Source of the DNA: Hoylesella enoeca JCM 12259
GTDB lineage: Bacteria > Bacteroidota > Bacteroidia > Bacteroidales > Bacteroidaceae
NCBI RefSeq assembly: GCF_000613405.1
Contig: NZ_BAIX01000003.1
Span: forward strand, 62,001-126,000
DNA length: 64,000 nucleotides
Direction of reading: 5' to 3'
Positions 17,986 to 28,182 of the stretch are shown here, in pieces (position 1 is the first letter of the stretch; each line of letters begins with the position of its first letter). The position numbers and the translations under genes were made by a program. The notes under the pieces are model-generated. The model did not search any database. It worked only from the letters and a program-made list of their open reading frames with translations, and had not been told where the DNA came from.

Positions 17986-18873
17986 ATGTCATTAGATAAA
18001 CCCAGGTTTGCCGTTTTCGGTAATGCTTACCAAGCCAAGAAGTCGGCAGCTGTACAGCAAACACTCGCTTATCTGGCTGCTAATGGAGCCGAGATTTATA
18101 TCGAGCGTACCTTTTTCGACTTCTTGGTGAGAGGGCAACAGTTGTCGGTCGAAGTGTCGGGAGTATTCGATGATTATAACTTCGATGTCGACTTTGTCAT
18201 CTCGATGGGTGGAGATGGCACCTTTTTGAAAGCTGCCAGTCGTGTGGGAGCCAAGGGAACACCCATTATCGGCATCAATTTGGGCCGCTTGGGATTCTTG
18301 GCCGACATCCCGTCTACGGAGATCGAAGAAGCGCTCGACGATGTTTTGCAGGGCAAATACACCATAGAAGACCACACCGTGATACAGATCGAAACGGATC
18401 AAGAATCTATCGAGGGTTCGCCTTATGCCTTAAACGATATCGCCATCCTCAAGCGAGATAACGCATCGATGATCTCTATCCGTACGTGTGTCGATGGCGA
18501 ATACCTCGTTACCTATCAGGCAGATGGTTTGGTGGTGTCGACGCCCACCGGAAGCACGGCTTACAGCTTGTCGAACGGCGGTCCGATCATCGTTCCCAAA
18601 GCCGGTATTCTGAGTCTCACACCTGTTGCACCGCACAGTCTGACCATCCGCCCGATCGTGATTCCCGATGATTCAGAGATAACGTTGACCGTAGAGAGCC
18701 GCTCGCATAATTATCTCGTAGCCGTGGACGGCCGTTCAGAAAGGTTACACGAGAGCACCAAGATCATTCTCAGAAAAGCTCCTCATCATATCCACATCGT
18801 CAAACGAGACTGCCGCCGCTATTTCTCCACACTGCGTGAGAAGCTGATGTGGGGAGCAGATCATCGTGGATGA
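17986..18873 (+). CDS. nadK: NAD kinase
   Basis: Phosphorylates NAD to NADP using ATP or polyphosphate. 295 residues with the NAD-kinase GGDG motif in VISMGGDGTFLKAA, then IIGINLGRLGFLAD, LNDIAILKRD, DGLVVSTPTGSTAYSLSNGG and VAVDGRSERL, all in the usual order. Monofunctional and normal length. A 27-codon open frame (17916-17999) overlaps its start in another frame; see findings. Promoter box at 17904-17911. Confidence 0.96.
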   Translation: MSLDKPRFAVFGNAYQAKKSAAVQQTLAYLAANGAEIYIERTFFDFLVRGQQLSVEVSGVFDDYNFDVDFVISMGGDGTFLKAASRVGAKGTPIIGINLGRLGFLADIPSTEIEEALDDVLQGKYTIEDHTVIQIETDQESIEGSPYALNDIAILKRDNASMISIRTCVDGEYLVTYQADGLVVSTPTGSTAYSLSNGGPIIVPKAGILSLTPVAPHSLTIRPIVIPDDSEITLTVESRSHNYLVAVDGRSERLHESTKIILRKAPHHIHIVKRDCRRYFSTLREKLMWGADHRG

Positions 18874-18914
18874 GAAAGAATGATCTATTCTCAATTACTA
18901 ATTATCAACAGAAA

Positions 18915-20587
18915 ATGAGAATCAAACAACTCTTACAGATACCCGAATCACACTATGCTGCAAGCACAATCATGCGTTGGTTATGGTGCGCTTGGCGCGG
19001 AAACCGCGTGCAGGCCGTGCTGAATGCGTCGATAGGGTTAGTCTCTGTGGGTATCAGCCTGGCTCAGGTGTGGGCCGTGCAACGCGCCATCGACATCGCA
19101 TCCGGTGTTATCGGCGGATCAATTTATATAGCCGTAGCCGTGATGGGGGCTTTGATACTATGTGATTTTGGGCTGAATATTGCCGGAATATGGGTGAGAA
19201 ATATCCTCGGAGTGAGAGCTCAGAACCGAATGCAACAGCAGATGCTTGACCGAATCTTACGCTCCAAATGGCACGGAAAAGAGAGTATGCATTCCGGCGA
19301 TGTGCTCAACCGACTCGAATTCGATGTAAGCAACGTGGTGAGTTTCCTCACAGAGACCATTCCCAATACGCTCTCTGTGATAACATTGTTCTTCGGCGCC
19401 TTCTTCTATCTGTGTTCAATGGACACGACGCTGGCCTTCGTTACGGTGGGAATCATTCCCGTATTCATCCTATTCAGTAAAATTTACGTAGGCAGATGCG
19501 CCGACTTACGCGTCAAGTGCGTGACTCTGACAGCCGGGTGCAAAGTGTTCTGCAAGAGACCATCCAACATCGAATGCTGATTAAGACTTTGGAAAGCGAC
19601 GCCGTGATGGTGGGTCGCTTGGAGAATATGCAGAGCCAACTGCGCCATAACGTGGTACGCCGCACAGCCTTCAATGTTTTCTCCGGTCTAATTCTCAATT
19701 TCGGATTTGCCCTTGGCTATCTTGTTGCCTTCCTCTGGGCCGCTGTCCGCATGTCGCAACACACGCTGACATTTGGCGGAATGACAGCATTCTTACAGTT
19801 GGTCAACCGCATTCAGAGTCCTGCACGCAATCTCACGAAACTTGTTCCGGCTTTTGTGAGCGTGTTTACGGCTGCCGAACGCTTGATGGAACTTGAAGAA
19901 GACCCGCTGGAAGAGCAAGGAACGCCCATCAAAATACCTGCACCCTGCGGTATCCGACTGCAAAACGTAACTTATTCGTATGATACTGCCGACGGCGAAG
20001 TGTTGAAAAACCTCAATTTCGACTTCACTCCCGGCTCATGCACAGCTATTCAAGGTGAGACAGGTTCGGGTAAAACAACCCTTATCCGACTGCTTCTCGC
20101 CCTACTTCAACCGCAAAGTGGCAGCATACAAATCTATAACAGCAAAGGTCGGGCACGCGATTTATCTCCTCGAATGCGATGTAACTTCGTCTATGTGCCA
20201 CAAGGAAACACGCTAATGAGCGGCACAATCCGCGACAACTTGCGCTTAGGCCGACTCAATGCCACTGATGATGAAATGCGCGAAGCCCTGAAACAGAGTT
20301 GCGCCGACTTCGTTTTCGATCTCCCCGAAGGGCTCGACACCATTTGTTCTGAGTCTGGCGGCGGACTGAGTGAGGGTCAGGCGCAACGCATCAGCATTGC
20401 CCGCGCCTTGCTACGCAATCGTTCCATCATGCTGTTTGATGAGGCCACCAGTGCCTTAGACCCCGAAACAGAACGGCAATTGTTACAAAATCTCCTCGCC
20501 ACACACAACAAAACAATTATTTTTATCACTCACCGGCCCGCCGTCTTAGACTATTGCGACCGCACATTGCAGATCGATAAGAGATGA
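18915..20587 (+). CDS. ABC transporter, fused membrane and ATPase domains, frameshifted
   Basis: A half-size ABC exporter. The start at 18915 (MRIKQLLQIPESHYAASTIM) follows nadK by 41 bp. The membrane domain spans both frames. The ATPase has Walker A GETGSGKTTLIRLL, the signature LSEGQAQRIS, Walker B RSIMLFDEATSALD and H-loop IFITHRP. The frame breaks near 19491. One added base joins KIYV to RQMRRLTRQV or GQMRRLTRQV, giving about 557 residues. The substrate is unknown; such Bacteroidales proteins are often annotated as lipid or peptide exporters. Confidence 0.87.
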
Positions 20588-20770
20588 AAAGGCCCGTCGA
20601 GCGTTGACCACCGAGAATTGATCATTTCTCTCAATTTCTGGTTCGCATATCATTCCAAACGAATCTCGCGACTATTGCTATCCGAAAAACCTTTTAAGAA
20701 CGGCTAAAATTAGGGCCGACACTTCTCACGAGGTCTCAGCCCTCCTGTCTCTCTCTGTTTTTGATCAAAA

Positions 20771-20880
20771 AGGCCTCGGATAGGGTAAAATCATCAGTTT
20801 TTCACTTTCCAAGGCCTCGGATGAAGTAAAATTCTCTGTTTTTCACTTTCCGAGGCCTCGGATGAAGTGGATCTGTTGTC
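20771..20880. repeat. 41-bp tandem repeat, about 2.6 copies
   Basis: AGGCCTCGGAT begins at 20771, 20812 and 20853, exactly 41 bp apart. Units share GTAAAAT and GTTTTTCACTTTCC. The gap 20588-21039 between the ABC gene and the TPR gene holds this repeat and the terminator at 20959; no gene is seen. Confidence 0.85.
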
Positions 20881-20958
20881 TGTTCGTTATAAATTCGTCG
20901 AACTCCCGATGCGTTACTAAAATGAGGGATTAAGGGGGCTTACTATTTGAAAAAGAAA

Positions 20959-20989
20959 GCTCGAAGCCCTTTACGATCGGGCTTCGAGC
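20959..20989 (-). terminator. rho-independent terminator of the TPR gene
   Basis: An 11-bp perfect stem (GCTCGAAGCCC / GGGCTTCGAGC) with a 9-base loop. On the minus strand it is followed by TTTCTTTTT. It lies 50 bp past the stop of the TPR gene. Confidence 0.85.
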
Positions 20990-21039
20990 AAGATGAATAT
21001 GTGCTTTCGAGTTCTGCCAGACAGCGATGTCTCGCGATC

Positions 21040-22473
21040 TTACTTCATCCGTTGCAGATAATATTCATAGTATTGTTCAGGCGGCAATTCTTCGGGAAAC
21101 AATCCGCGCAAAACATCTCGGGCTTCTGCCGGATTGAGTTGGACGGCTCTTTCCAAAGCCGGACCAAACTCCTCTCTCTTACCCAAGATATGGCAGCAAG
21201 CAGCCAACTGAGCATTTCCCACAGGCCATTTCGGCGTTTTGACCATCGTGAACATCATTTTAAGAGTCTCGTAAGCTAATTGGATCAAACCTGTTTCATA
21301 AGCCATAGCAGCAAACCGATACATCAAAAAAGCAGCCAAGTTCGGTTGGCTCGCAGCATTTTCCAATGTCGTCATCACAAGTTCCACCGCTTCTTCCTGA
21401 CGCTGATTTTCCAACATAATACGTGCACGCTCTAACTGATAGATATTGTCATCTTCGTCGTTCAGCGGCCAAAAACGATCCAAATAGGCAAATGCACCTT
21501 CCACATCACCTGTTCGTGACAGTGCACGCGACATGCCTTGATAAATCCTTCCAAACTGTTCGGAGCTGCGACCTGCCTTCTTTTCGGCTTTGGTAAAATG
21601 TTCGATCGCCTCTTTGAAACGGCCCAATTCGTTGAGCGTGAGGGCAATATTCAAATCACCTGCTTCACTTGCGTGTTCAAGTTCATTAAAACGGGTATAA
21701 TATTTGAGTGCATCCTCATATTTATCCATCGCAAAAAAGATGTGCCCTTTTACCACCAATGCCGTCGCATTATCGGGATTAATGGCCAGCGCAAACTCAC
21801 AACTTTCGAGCGCATCACGCTGATGATTCGCCAAGAACTGCACATACGCCAAATTCATCCAGTGATCGTCTTCATAGGGATAGTCATCGGTGAGTTTCCT
21901 AAAAATAGCCTCGCTCTCTTCGTAGTTTCCTTGATTGCTGGCGATCCGTCCCTCCAAACTGCGTGCTTCGGCATCGTTTCTGTCAATCAATAGGTCTAAC
22001 CAGCGCTGCGCTTGATCCGCCAACTGAAAGTCGAGATAAGTGCTTATCGTATTCAAAGCAAATCTCTGTTTGTCGCTCTCATCCACTTTTGCATACACGT
22101 CACGCATCAGACGGTCGGCCTCTTCCTGTTTTTCCCGATTCAAAAGGATCTCAAATTTAATGTCGACGTAATCCGACGTATTCTTTTCCGACATCTCCTC
22201 GGCAAGCGCATCGGCCTGATCAAGATCCCCATCCATGTAGAGTGCATACCGACTTTTGACTGCCAAAAGTGTAGATGCACCCGGAAACAGCTTCAATCCA
22301 TAGTCGACCACTTCGAGCGACTTTTCAGATTGCCCTTCTCTGCGATAGTATTCCGAGATCTCTCCCAACGTATCGGCATCTAAAAACATGTCTTTCCCTT
22401 CTCGACGCGCATCTTCGTAAGCGTGGAGATTGTTGAGAAACTCCTGATCTTCAAAGTAATTTTCTTCTCTCAT
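21040..22473 (-). CDS. tetratricopeptide-repeat protein
   Basis: 477 residues made of about ten TPR-like helical pairs (for example DDHWMNLAYVQFLANHQRDA, NPDNATALVVKGHIFFAMDK, DLNIALTLNELGRFKEAIEH). There is no signal peptide or membrane segment, so it is probably a cytoplasmic protein-interaction scaffold. The acidic N-terminus (MREENYFEDQEFLNNLHAYE) is not a TPR. Single-gene unit with a -7 box TATCTTTG (22495-22502, minus strand) and its own terminator. The partner is unknown. Confidence 0.85.
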   Translation of the reverse strand: MREENYFEDQEFLNNLHAYEDARREGKDMFLDADTLGEISEYYRREGQSEKSLEVVDYGLKLFPGASTLLAVKSRYALYMDGDLDQADALAEEMSEKNTSDYVDIKFEILLNREKQEEADRLMRDVYAKVDESDKQRFALNTISTYLDFQLADQAQRWLDLLIDRNDAEARSLEGRIASNQGNYEESEAIFRKLTDDYPYEDDHWMNLAYVQFLANHQRDALESCEFALAINPDNATALVVKGHIFFAMDKYEDALKYYTRFNELEHASEAGDLNIALTLNELGRFKEAIEHFTKAEKKAGRSSEQFGRIYQGMSRALSRTGDVEGAFAYLDRFWPLNDEDDNIYQLERARIMLENQRQEEAVELVMTTLENAASQPNLAAFLMYRFAAMAYETGLIQLAYETLKMMFTMVKTPKWPVGNAQLAACCHILGKREEFGPALERAVQLNPAEARDVLRGLFPEELPPEQYYEYYLQRMK

Positions 22474-22494
22474 ATCTTCCTCTTTTTACGATTG

Positions 22495-22502
22495 CAAAGA
22501 TA
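22495..22502 (-). promoter_or_regulatory. promoter -7 box for the TPR gene
   Basis: TATCTTTG on the minus strand, 21 bases upstream of the start codon. No clear -33 box. Confidence 0.4.
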
Positions 22503-22568
22503 CTCAAAAAGAGCGATATCACCCCATACGTCTTGTTGAAAATGACGATTGCCCCATCAACTCACCGT

Positions 22569-22607
22569 TTATTAGCATGCAACTCACCGTTAGTTGCACG
22601 CTAATAA
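22569..22607. repeat. intergenic palindromic repeat, copy 1
   Basis: Inverted repeat TTATTAGC-a-TGCAACT / AGTTGCA-c-GCTAATAA with a 7-base loop (CACCGTT): 15 of 16 positions pair. It lies between the GT4 gene and the TPR gene. The loop and arm words (ACTCACCGTTAGTTGCA) recur at 55661-55677. Confidence 0.8.
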
Positions 22608-22744
22608 AGCGTTAATGACAATGCGATTCATGCTTAATTGAAACCGGTCTCACTCACAACTCCATTCCCATAAGAATAGAAGAGAAAGCTATCATACCAT
22701 TAAACCAAAGTGTGATGACCATTCACGCAACTGCTTCCAGCTGT

Positions 22745-23821
22745 TTATGGAAGAGAAATCGAGGGTGAACGAATCTCTCTTTTCAATATTCGAGCCACAT
22801 CCTCAGCACAGTTTTCGAGATTCAGACACTGCTCGGCAATTTGTCGACTACGCTTGCCCATTTCTTGGGCGACACTCGGATGCGTAGCCAAATACATGAC
22901 GGCGCGCTCCCATCCACCCGCATCGGCCACGTCGACAACGATTCCGCAACCGGCGTTTTCGATGTCGATGGGCATCTGCGGATTGCGAGTGCAAATGAGC
23001 GGAAGCCCTAATGCCAAGGCTTCTACAACCGTGGTGAGTCCCACGGTGTAGTCGGAAGCGTGGCAGCAAACCACCACGCATTGGGCACGATTCACCAAAC
23101 AACTCATCTCTCGATGCACCATTCCTTCGACAAAATGCACTTTCACGTTCGGCGCAAGCTGCATCGCACGGAATTGCTGTTCATAGTTATCACCCAGATA
23201 GTGCCTACAAATATAAATGTCTAATGGCTGCCCTGCGCTGTTGAAAGCCGTCACCAGCGTGGGCATATCACGTAATTCACGCCCGGTGGAGATGAATCCG
23301 CGTCGGTCGGCAGTGCCGAATTGTGCTGTCAGTCGATCATAATAATCGAGGTCGGCACCCCATCTTGCCACGCTCATACGCGCTTGTTTCGCTTTGGACG
23401 AGCGCAGCGAATCGGTCAGAAGTTGGTCAGAGAAGAAGAAAAGATGATCCATCCCCCGATAGAAAAGACGCGCGACAAATTCGCGCAACGGGTTCTTAGC
23501 CCGACGAACGGATTGATGATGCCACACGAAGATGGGCTTCCGATAGAGTCGCAGCGCACGAAGGAAAATGAGTATTTCCATCCCTCGAAAGGTCGTTGCA
23601 TAAATGGCATCAAACCGTGTGCGACAAGTGAGGATGCGCCAAGCCGTATGCAATGTGAGCATCCACCGATAACGGGGTCGGATGGGGCGATGAAACACAA
23701 CGTCGATGCCATATTTCGGCAAGTGCGTTGCACCGTAAAGAAAATGTCCGGGGAATCTTCCCGCCTGCCAATCGGCATAGACTTGCACGGTGTCGATCGT
23801 GTGATAATAATATACTTTCAT
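22745..23821 (-). CDS. GT4-type (GT-B fold) glycosyltransferase
   Basis: 358 residues from MKVYYYHTIDTVQVYADW. The C-terminal half has SDYTVGLTTVVEALALGLPL, with the donor-binding Glu of GT4 enzymes (normally E-x7-E; here VEALALGLPLICT). The N-terminal part has HTAWRILTCRTRFDAIYATT. It probably adds one sugar to a lipid-linked glycan. It is divergent from the flippase gene, 110 bp away, and likely belongs to the same polysaccharide locus. Donor and acceptor cannot be told. Confidence 0.8.
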   Translation of the reverse strand: MKVYYYHTIDTVQVYADWQAGRFPGHFLYGATHLPKYGIDVVFHRPIRPRYRWMLTLHTAWRILTCRTRFDAIYATTFRGMEILIFLRALRLYRKPIFVWHHQSVRRAKNPLREFVARLFYRGMDHLFFFSDQLLTDSLRSSKAKQARMSVARWGADLDYYDRLTAQFGTADRRGFISTGRELRDMPTLVTAFNSAGQPLDIYICRHYLGDNYEQQFRAMQLAPNVKVHFVEGMVHREMSCLVNRAQCVVVCCHASDYTVGLTTVVEALALGLPLICTRNPQMPIDIENAGCGIVVDVADAGGWERAVMYLATHPSVAQEMGKRSRQIAEQCLNLENCAEDVARILKREIRSPSISLP

Positions 23822-23835
23822 TGTTCCAATACGTG

Positions 23836-23843
23836 CAAAAATA
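23836..23843 (-). promoter_or_regulatory. promoter -7 box for the GT4 gene
   Basis: TATTTTTG on the minus strand, 14 bases before the start codon. No clear -33 box. Confidence 0.4.
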
Positions 23844-23854
23844 GCCAAAAAACC

Positions 23855-23885
23855 TTGATTTATCCGTTATTTCATGCTATTTTTG
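23855..23885 (+). promoter_or_regulatory. promoter for the flippase gene
   Basis: TTG (23855-23857), 20 bases, then TATTTTTG (23878-23885), 46 bases upstream of the start at 23932. Confidence 0.55.
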
Positions 23886-23931
23886 CAATTCTTAAACGAG
23901 TGAATAAGCGTTTTTTGCCACACAATCGACC

Positions 23932-25367
23932 ATGAGCGAGCTGAAAGATAAGACAGCCCGAGGGCTTCTTTGGGGCGCAATGAACAATGGAGTCATGCAG
24001 ATTCTCAATGCCGTTTTCGGTATTGTGCTGAGCCGTTTGCTGTCGCTGAGCGACTACGGATTAGTGGGTATGCTTGCCATCTTTACTGCCGTGGCGAGCG
24101 CTTTACAAGAGAGCGGTTTCACGTCGGCATTAGTCAACAAGCAAGATGCATCCGATCGCGATTACAATGCCGTGTTTTGGTTTTCCGTTTTGATGGGATC
24201 TGCCTCTATTTGATCCTTTGGGGCTGTGCGCCTCTCATCGCTTCGTATTTTCATCAGCCCGACATCATCATGCTGTCAAAGGTTGCTTTCCTCGCCATTC
24301 CGCTTTCGGCGATCGGAATTGTGCCGCAAGCATACATGTTTAAACATCTCATGGTGAAGGAAACGACAGTCATTCGCATCTCGGCTTTGCTTATTTCGGG
24401 TGCAGTCGGCATCACAATGGCGCTGTCTGGAAAGGCTTATTGGAGTCTGGTTTGGCAACAGTTGCTGTATGTCTCGATCACAAGTTTCGGCAAATTTGCT
24501 TGCATTCCGTGGCGTCCTACATGCCAAATAGATTTCAAACCAGTGCGCCAGATGTTTGGTTTCAGCTCGAAGATTATGCTTACGACAATTATCAACACCG
24601 TGAGTAATAATATATTGACCGTGATTTTCGGTCGGTTGTTTTCTTCAAGTATTGTAGGCAGCTTCACACAAGCCTATAAATGGAATACAATGGCCTATTC
24701 ATTGGTGGCCGGAACAGTAGCACAGGTGGCCCAACCGGTGTTTGCGCAGGTGACAAACGATGACAATCGATTGGCCCAAGTGTTTCGAAAGATGGTGCGA
24801 TTCACGGCCTTTCTCTCATTTCCAGTTATGTTCGGACTGGCCATTATAGCACCGGAATTCATCGTGTTGACCGTTGGTGAGAAATGGATTCCGAGTGTTC
24901 CGCTGTTGCAGATACTGTGCGTGAGCGGTGCCTTTTTACCTCTTCACACAGCGTTTCAGAATCTTTTGGTGAGCAAAGGACGGTCGGACACATATATGTG
25001 GGGCAACATCGGACTCATTCTGACATCTATCGGCACGATCATTGCTTTCCATTCGCAGGGTATCGAAGTGATGGTGGCGGCTTATTCGGCGTTGAACATC
25101 GTGTGGATGGGCGTTTGGCAAATTCTTGTTCACCGTCTGATCCGACTCAAATACAACGATATGGCCCGCGATGTGTTGCCTTTTTTCATCACATCGGGGA
25201 TCGTCATGACGATCGTTTTCTATGGAGCGGCGTTGATCGAAGGAATGATTTTACGCCTGATTGTCAAGATCTTAGCGGGCGCTTCGATCTATTTTGTCGT
25301 GATGAAAATGGCTCATGCAAAGATCCTGGACGAGAGTTTGCAATATCTTTTACATCATAAGAAATAG
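23932..25367 (+). CDS. polysaccharide/lipid-linked glycan flippase (Wzx-like), frameshifted
   Basis: A MOP-superfamily multi-pass membrane protein that would move lipid-linked oligosaccharides across the inner membrane. It starts MSELKDKTARGLLWGAMNNG, typical of this family, with LSLSDYGLVGMLAIFTAVA after it. The frame breaks near 24195. One added G (ATGGGGATC) joins FWFSVLMG to ICLYLILWGCAPLIAS, giving about 478 residues with 12 or more helices. It converges with the paralogue at 25381, ending 13 bp away. Confidence 0.87.
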
Positions 25368-25380
25368 CTTTTCATCACGT

Positions 25381-26745
25381 TCATCTAACTAACTGATTAT
25401 AAGGCGTTAGCAGATGCATCACAAGCAGGCTTCCATTCCACGCTAAATGGTAAAGCGAAAAGCATAAAATCGCAATGCGAAAAACACTTTTTTGCACAGC
25501 GTTTAAGCGTTGAACGCAACACGCCAAAGCAAGAGGTATGATGAAGATCCAATCTGCCGCCATGATATAAACCTCGTTGATGCCGAATCCCAAGATGATA
25601 TGCAGCGTGAGATCGATGGCAAACCATGAGGTGCACAGCTGTAAAAGGGGCGACTGACGACCGTAAATTAATCCTATGAAAAATAACAACAGCAACGCAA
25701 ACTCGATGATATAATTGTGCACCGAACGGTAAGTGACGAAGACAGGACGCGTAAACGCCATGTCTTCCAACAAATGATCACGGTGCAACTGAGTCGATTC
25801 GCCGAATAGATTCTCGATCATTGAGGGTATGCGCGGCGTCGTTACGTCGGTCATATCAAGCAAAGGCAGATGGCTGATAGGCTTTCCCGAATGTTCGGTT
25901 GTCCATCGGTTGCGTTGCGCCTGATGCCGAACCACGGCCGCACTATCTTTTTTTTGCTTCGCCCATTCAATGAGATGAATGGCCGTTTGTTGCGGAATCT
26001 CATAGGCATTGTATTGAAACCGCTGGATGGCAAACAGCAAAACGAGAGGCAACAAAGCACCGATGAGCACAAACTTCATCGTCAACACGCGTCTGCCATT
26101 CACAAAAAGAACAGCCAAAAGAGTCTTAATACCGTTAGTAACAGTGATTCCCGCGGTGAGAAACAGCAGCCAAGCCGACTGCCAAAGCGTGAATGTTTCG
26201 CCACGTTTGAGTTTCATTCCGGCCACATACAATGTCAATGTCAGCATAAAAAGAGACAAAACGAAATGGTCGGGGACGATCATCGCCACCATCACATGTG
26301 CCAAACTGAAAAACAAAAGTGTGAGAATCAACGCATCGATTATGCTGAGTCCGATGACTTCTTTCATCGTTCGGTACAGGAAAACGATGGCATAAACGGC
26401 ACAAAAGGTGGTTAGTGCGCCCATGAGAAACACCGCGAAATTGATGCCAGTGGCGTTCATCAGCCATTGATTAGCTTGAAACAAGGGTAGCAAAAGTGTT
26501 AAAAAGAGCGGATGACGAGCCGTTTCGAAATGGATTCTGAGGTTAGACAGCGTGATGTAAGACCAACAATCGTAGCCCGACATACGGAAATTGCGCGAGA
26601 ATATAGACCAATATCCCAATGTGCCTCCACGTAGAAACAAGGGCGAATATTGGTAGATCATCAGCGCGAGCAGTGTTGCAACAACAATGAAAGCTATAAG
26701 AGCGATCCACCACTCTTCGTTTTTTAATTTGAAAATACGTATCAT
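25381..26745 (-). CDS. multi-pass membrane protein, paralogue B (DUF6080-like)
   Basis: 454 residues with about 11 hydrophobic segments and one large soluble loop (about 260-330) holding NLFGESTQLHRDHLLEDMAF. It is a paralogue of the next gene; both share the NLFGES-LH-R/DHLLED box, RPV-V-YRS and GFGINEVYIM near the C-terminus. The topology, an N-terminal hydrophobic run followed by a loop and more helices, is like a GT-C glycosyltransferase, but I see no firm catalytic motif. It is the last gene of the minus-strand envelope operon and overlaps its paralogue by four bases. Confidence 0.7.
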   Translation of the reverse strand: MIRIFKLKNEEWWIALIAFIVVATLLALMIYQYSPLFLRGGTLGYWSIFSRNFRMSGYDCWSYITLSNLRIHFETARHPLFLTLLLPLFQANQWLMNATGINFAVFLMGALTTFCAVYAIVFLYRTMKEVIGLSIIDALILTLLFFSLAHVMVAMIVPDHFVLSLFMLTLTLYVAGMKLKRGETFTLWQSAWLLFLTAGITVTNGIKTLLAVLFVNGRRVLTMKFVLIGALLPLVLLFAIQRFQYNAYEIPQQTAIHLIEWAKQKKDSAAVVRHQAQRNRWTTEHSGKPISHLPLLDMTDVTTPRIPSMIENLFGESTQLHRDHLLEDMAFTRPVFVTYRSVHNYIIEFALLLLFFIGLIYGRQSPLLQLCTSWFAIDLTLHIILGFGINEVYIMAADWIFIIPLALACCVQRLNAVQKSVFRIAILCFSLYHLAWNGSLLVMHLLTPYNQLVR

Positions 26746-28178
26746 TGGAGAAGATATTGCACGATCAATGTCACATTATAAATCAAGAGCGAGACGGTAA
26801 GACATGCCGTAACGCCTCGCAGCACGATGCGTTTCCTTCCCTGTAAAGTCTTAAACAGAAAGCCCATTGCTATCGTTAAGACAAATGCCCAATGTGGTGT
26901 CATGATGTAGACTTCATTAATTCCGAAGCCGATCAACAGATGAAGCAACAGGTCGAAACCGAAAAACGACAGGCTCATCCACATCAATCGGCTTCTGCGT
27001 CCACACCAAATGCCACACAAGAAGAGTCCAACGATCAGACTTTCAACGACATAAGGCAGTGCGGAACGATAACGAACGATCACGGGTCTACCTGCAAGCG
27101 TGTCTTCAAGAAGATGTTCCCGATGGAGAATCAACGATTCGCCGAAAAGATTTTCGATGCAAGTGGCACTCCGCGAAGTGCTGATGTCACTCCAATTGAG
27201 GAACTCCACTTGTGCAATTGGCTGTCCCTTGTGCGTCGTATTAGGCTCTTGGCGTCGTTTTCGATCGATTTCCTGCGCTCGAACACGCATCACCGAATCG
27301 ACGAGAGCAGCTATTTGGATCGAATCTTTATGTTTGTTCGCCATCTGATAAGTCGTGAATAAACGGGCGCGTTGCCGTTTCTCGCTTCGCTTTTTGAATG
27401 CTTCACGCCGCTCATTTTTAGGTTTTTCGAAAGTGTCAAACTCCCAACGGGCAAATAATCCGAGGCCGATCACAGGGAGAATCACCGCCGGAAGCAGGAA
27501 CGAAGGCCTGAAAAAGCGACGACGATTGGTAAATAAGGCTGCAAGAAAAACCTTCACGCCATTGGTGAGTGATATTCCGGCGGTGAGCAGAAAGAGACCG
27601 ACAGTTTGCCAACGAGTCATCAATCGGTTTGCAATGAGCTGTCGACCACTGACGTAAAGGGTAAAAATCAGCACAAACATCGATATGATGAAATGGTCGG
27701 GAACGATCGAAGCGACCAGCACATAGGCAAAAGAGAAAGTGAGAAAGGTGAGTAACCAAGCATCGACCGACGGTAAACCGATGAGTTCTCGACCGATTCT
27801 AAACAGGAAAATAAAGGCATAGAGCGTACAGCACAACAGCAAAACGGCCACCACGAATTGTACACAGTTGATCCCAGTAAGTGCTATCAAGCCTTGATTC
27901 AGCCCATAAACAGGATACATCAAGAATGCCAACAGCGGATGACGATACACTTGATAGCCTGTGGTCCACTGTGAAACGACCTCGTAAGTCAGCGGATCAT
28001 AGCCCGAGATATGAAAAACCTTGATGTAAAGAGCCCGATAATTCTTATAAAACAGCGTGAATTGGTCTGCGTATTTATAGATGACGAGGGCATTCAGAAT
28101 GGCCAACAGCGTGACGATCAGCACTGCCGGCCATCGCTCTTCACGGCGAATCCGAAAGAGGGCTATGATTTTTCGCAT
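26742..28178 (-). CDS. multi-pass membrane protein, paralogue A (DUF6080-like)
   Basis: 478 residues, about 11 hydrophobic segments, tandem paralogue of the 25381-26745 gene. Shared words include VASIVPDHFIISMFVL (VAMIVPDHFVLSLFML in the other), AGISLTNGVKVFLAALF, NLFGESLILHREHLLEDT and GFGINEVYIM. It has an extra charged stretch at about 255-320. It follows gtrA by 4 bp. The conserved Asp-His in VPDHF could be catalytic if this is a GT-C enzyme; this is inference. The DUF6080 name is from memory and should be checked. Confidence 0.7.
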   Translation of the reverse strand: MRKIIALFRIRREERWPAVLIVTLLAILNALVIYKYADQFTLFYKNYRALYIKVFHISGYDPLTYEVVSQWTTGYQVYRHPLLAFLMYPVYGLNQGLIALTGINCVQFVVAVLLLCCTLYAFIFLFRIGRELIGLPSVDAWLLTFLTFSFAYVLVASIVPDHFIISMFVLIFTLYVSGRQLIANRLMTRWQTVGLFLLTAGISLTNGVKVFLAALFTNRRRFFRPSFLLPAVILPVIGLGLFARWEFDTFEKPKNERREAFKKRSEKRQRARLFTTYQMANKHKDSIQIAALVDSVMRVRAQEIDRKRRQEPNTTHKGQPIAQVEFLNWSDISTSRSATCIENLFGESLILHREHLLEDTLAGRPVIVRYRSALPYVVESLIVGLFLCGIWCGRRSRLMWMSLSFFGFDLLLHLLIGFGINEVYIMTPHWAFVLTIAMGFLFKTLQGRKRIVLRGVTACLTVSLLIYNVTLIVQYLLQ

Positions 28179-28182
28179 TGCC

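Noticed and set aside
16881..17999. 372-codon plus-strand open frame
   Set aside because: Antisense to ispD and the DJ-1 gene; only its last 27 codons are outside a known gene, and these are discussed under nadK.
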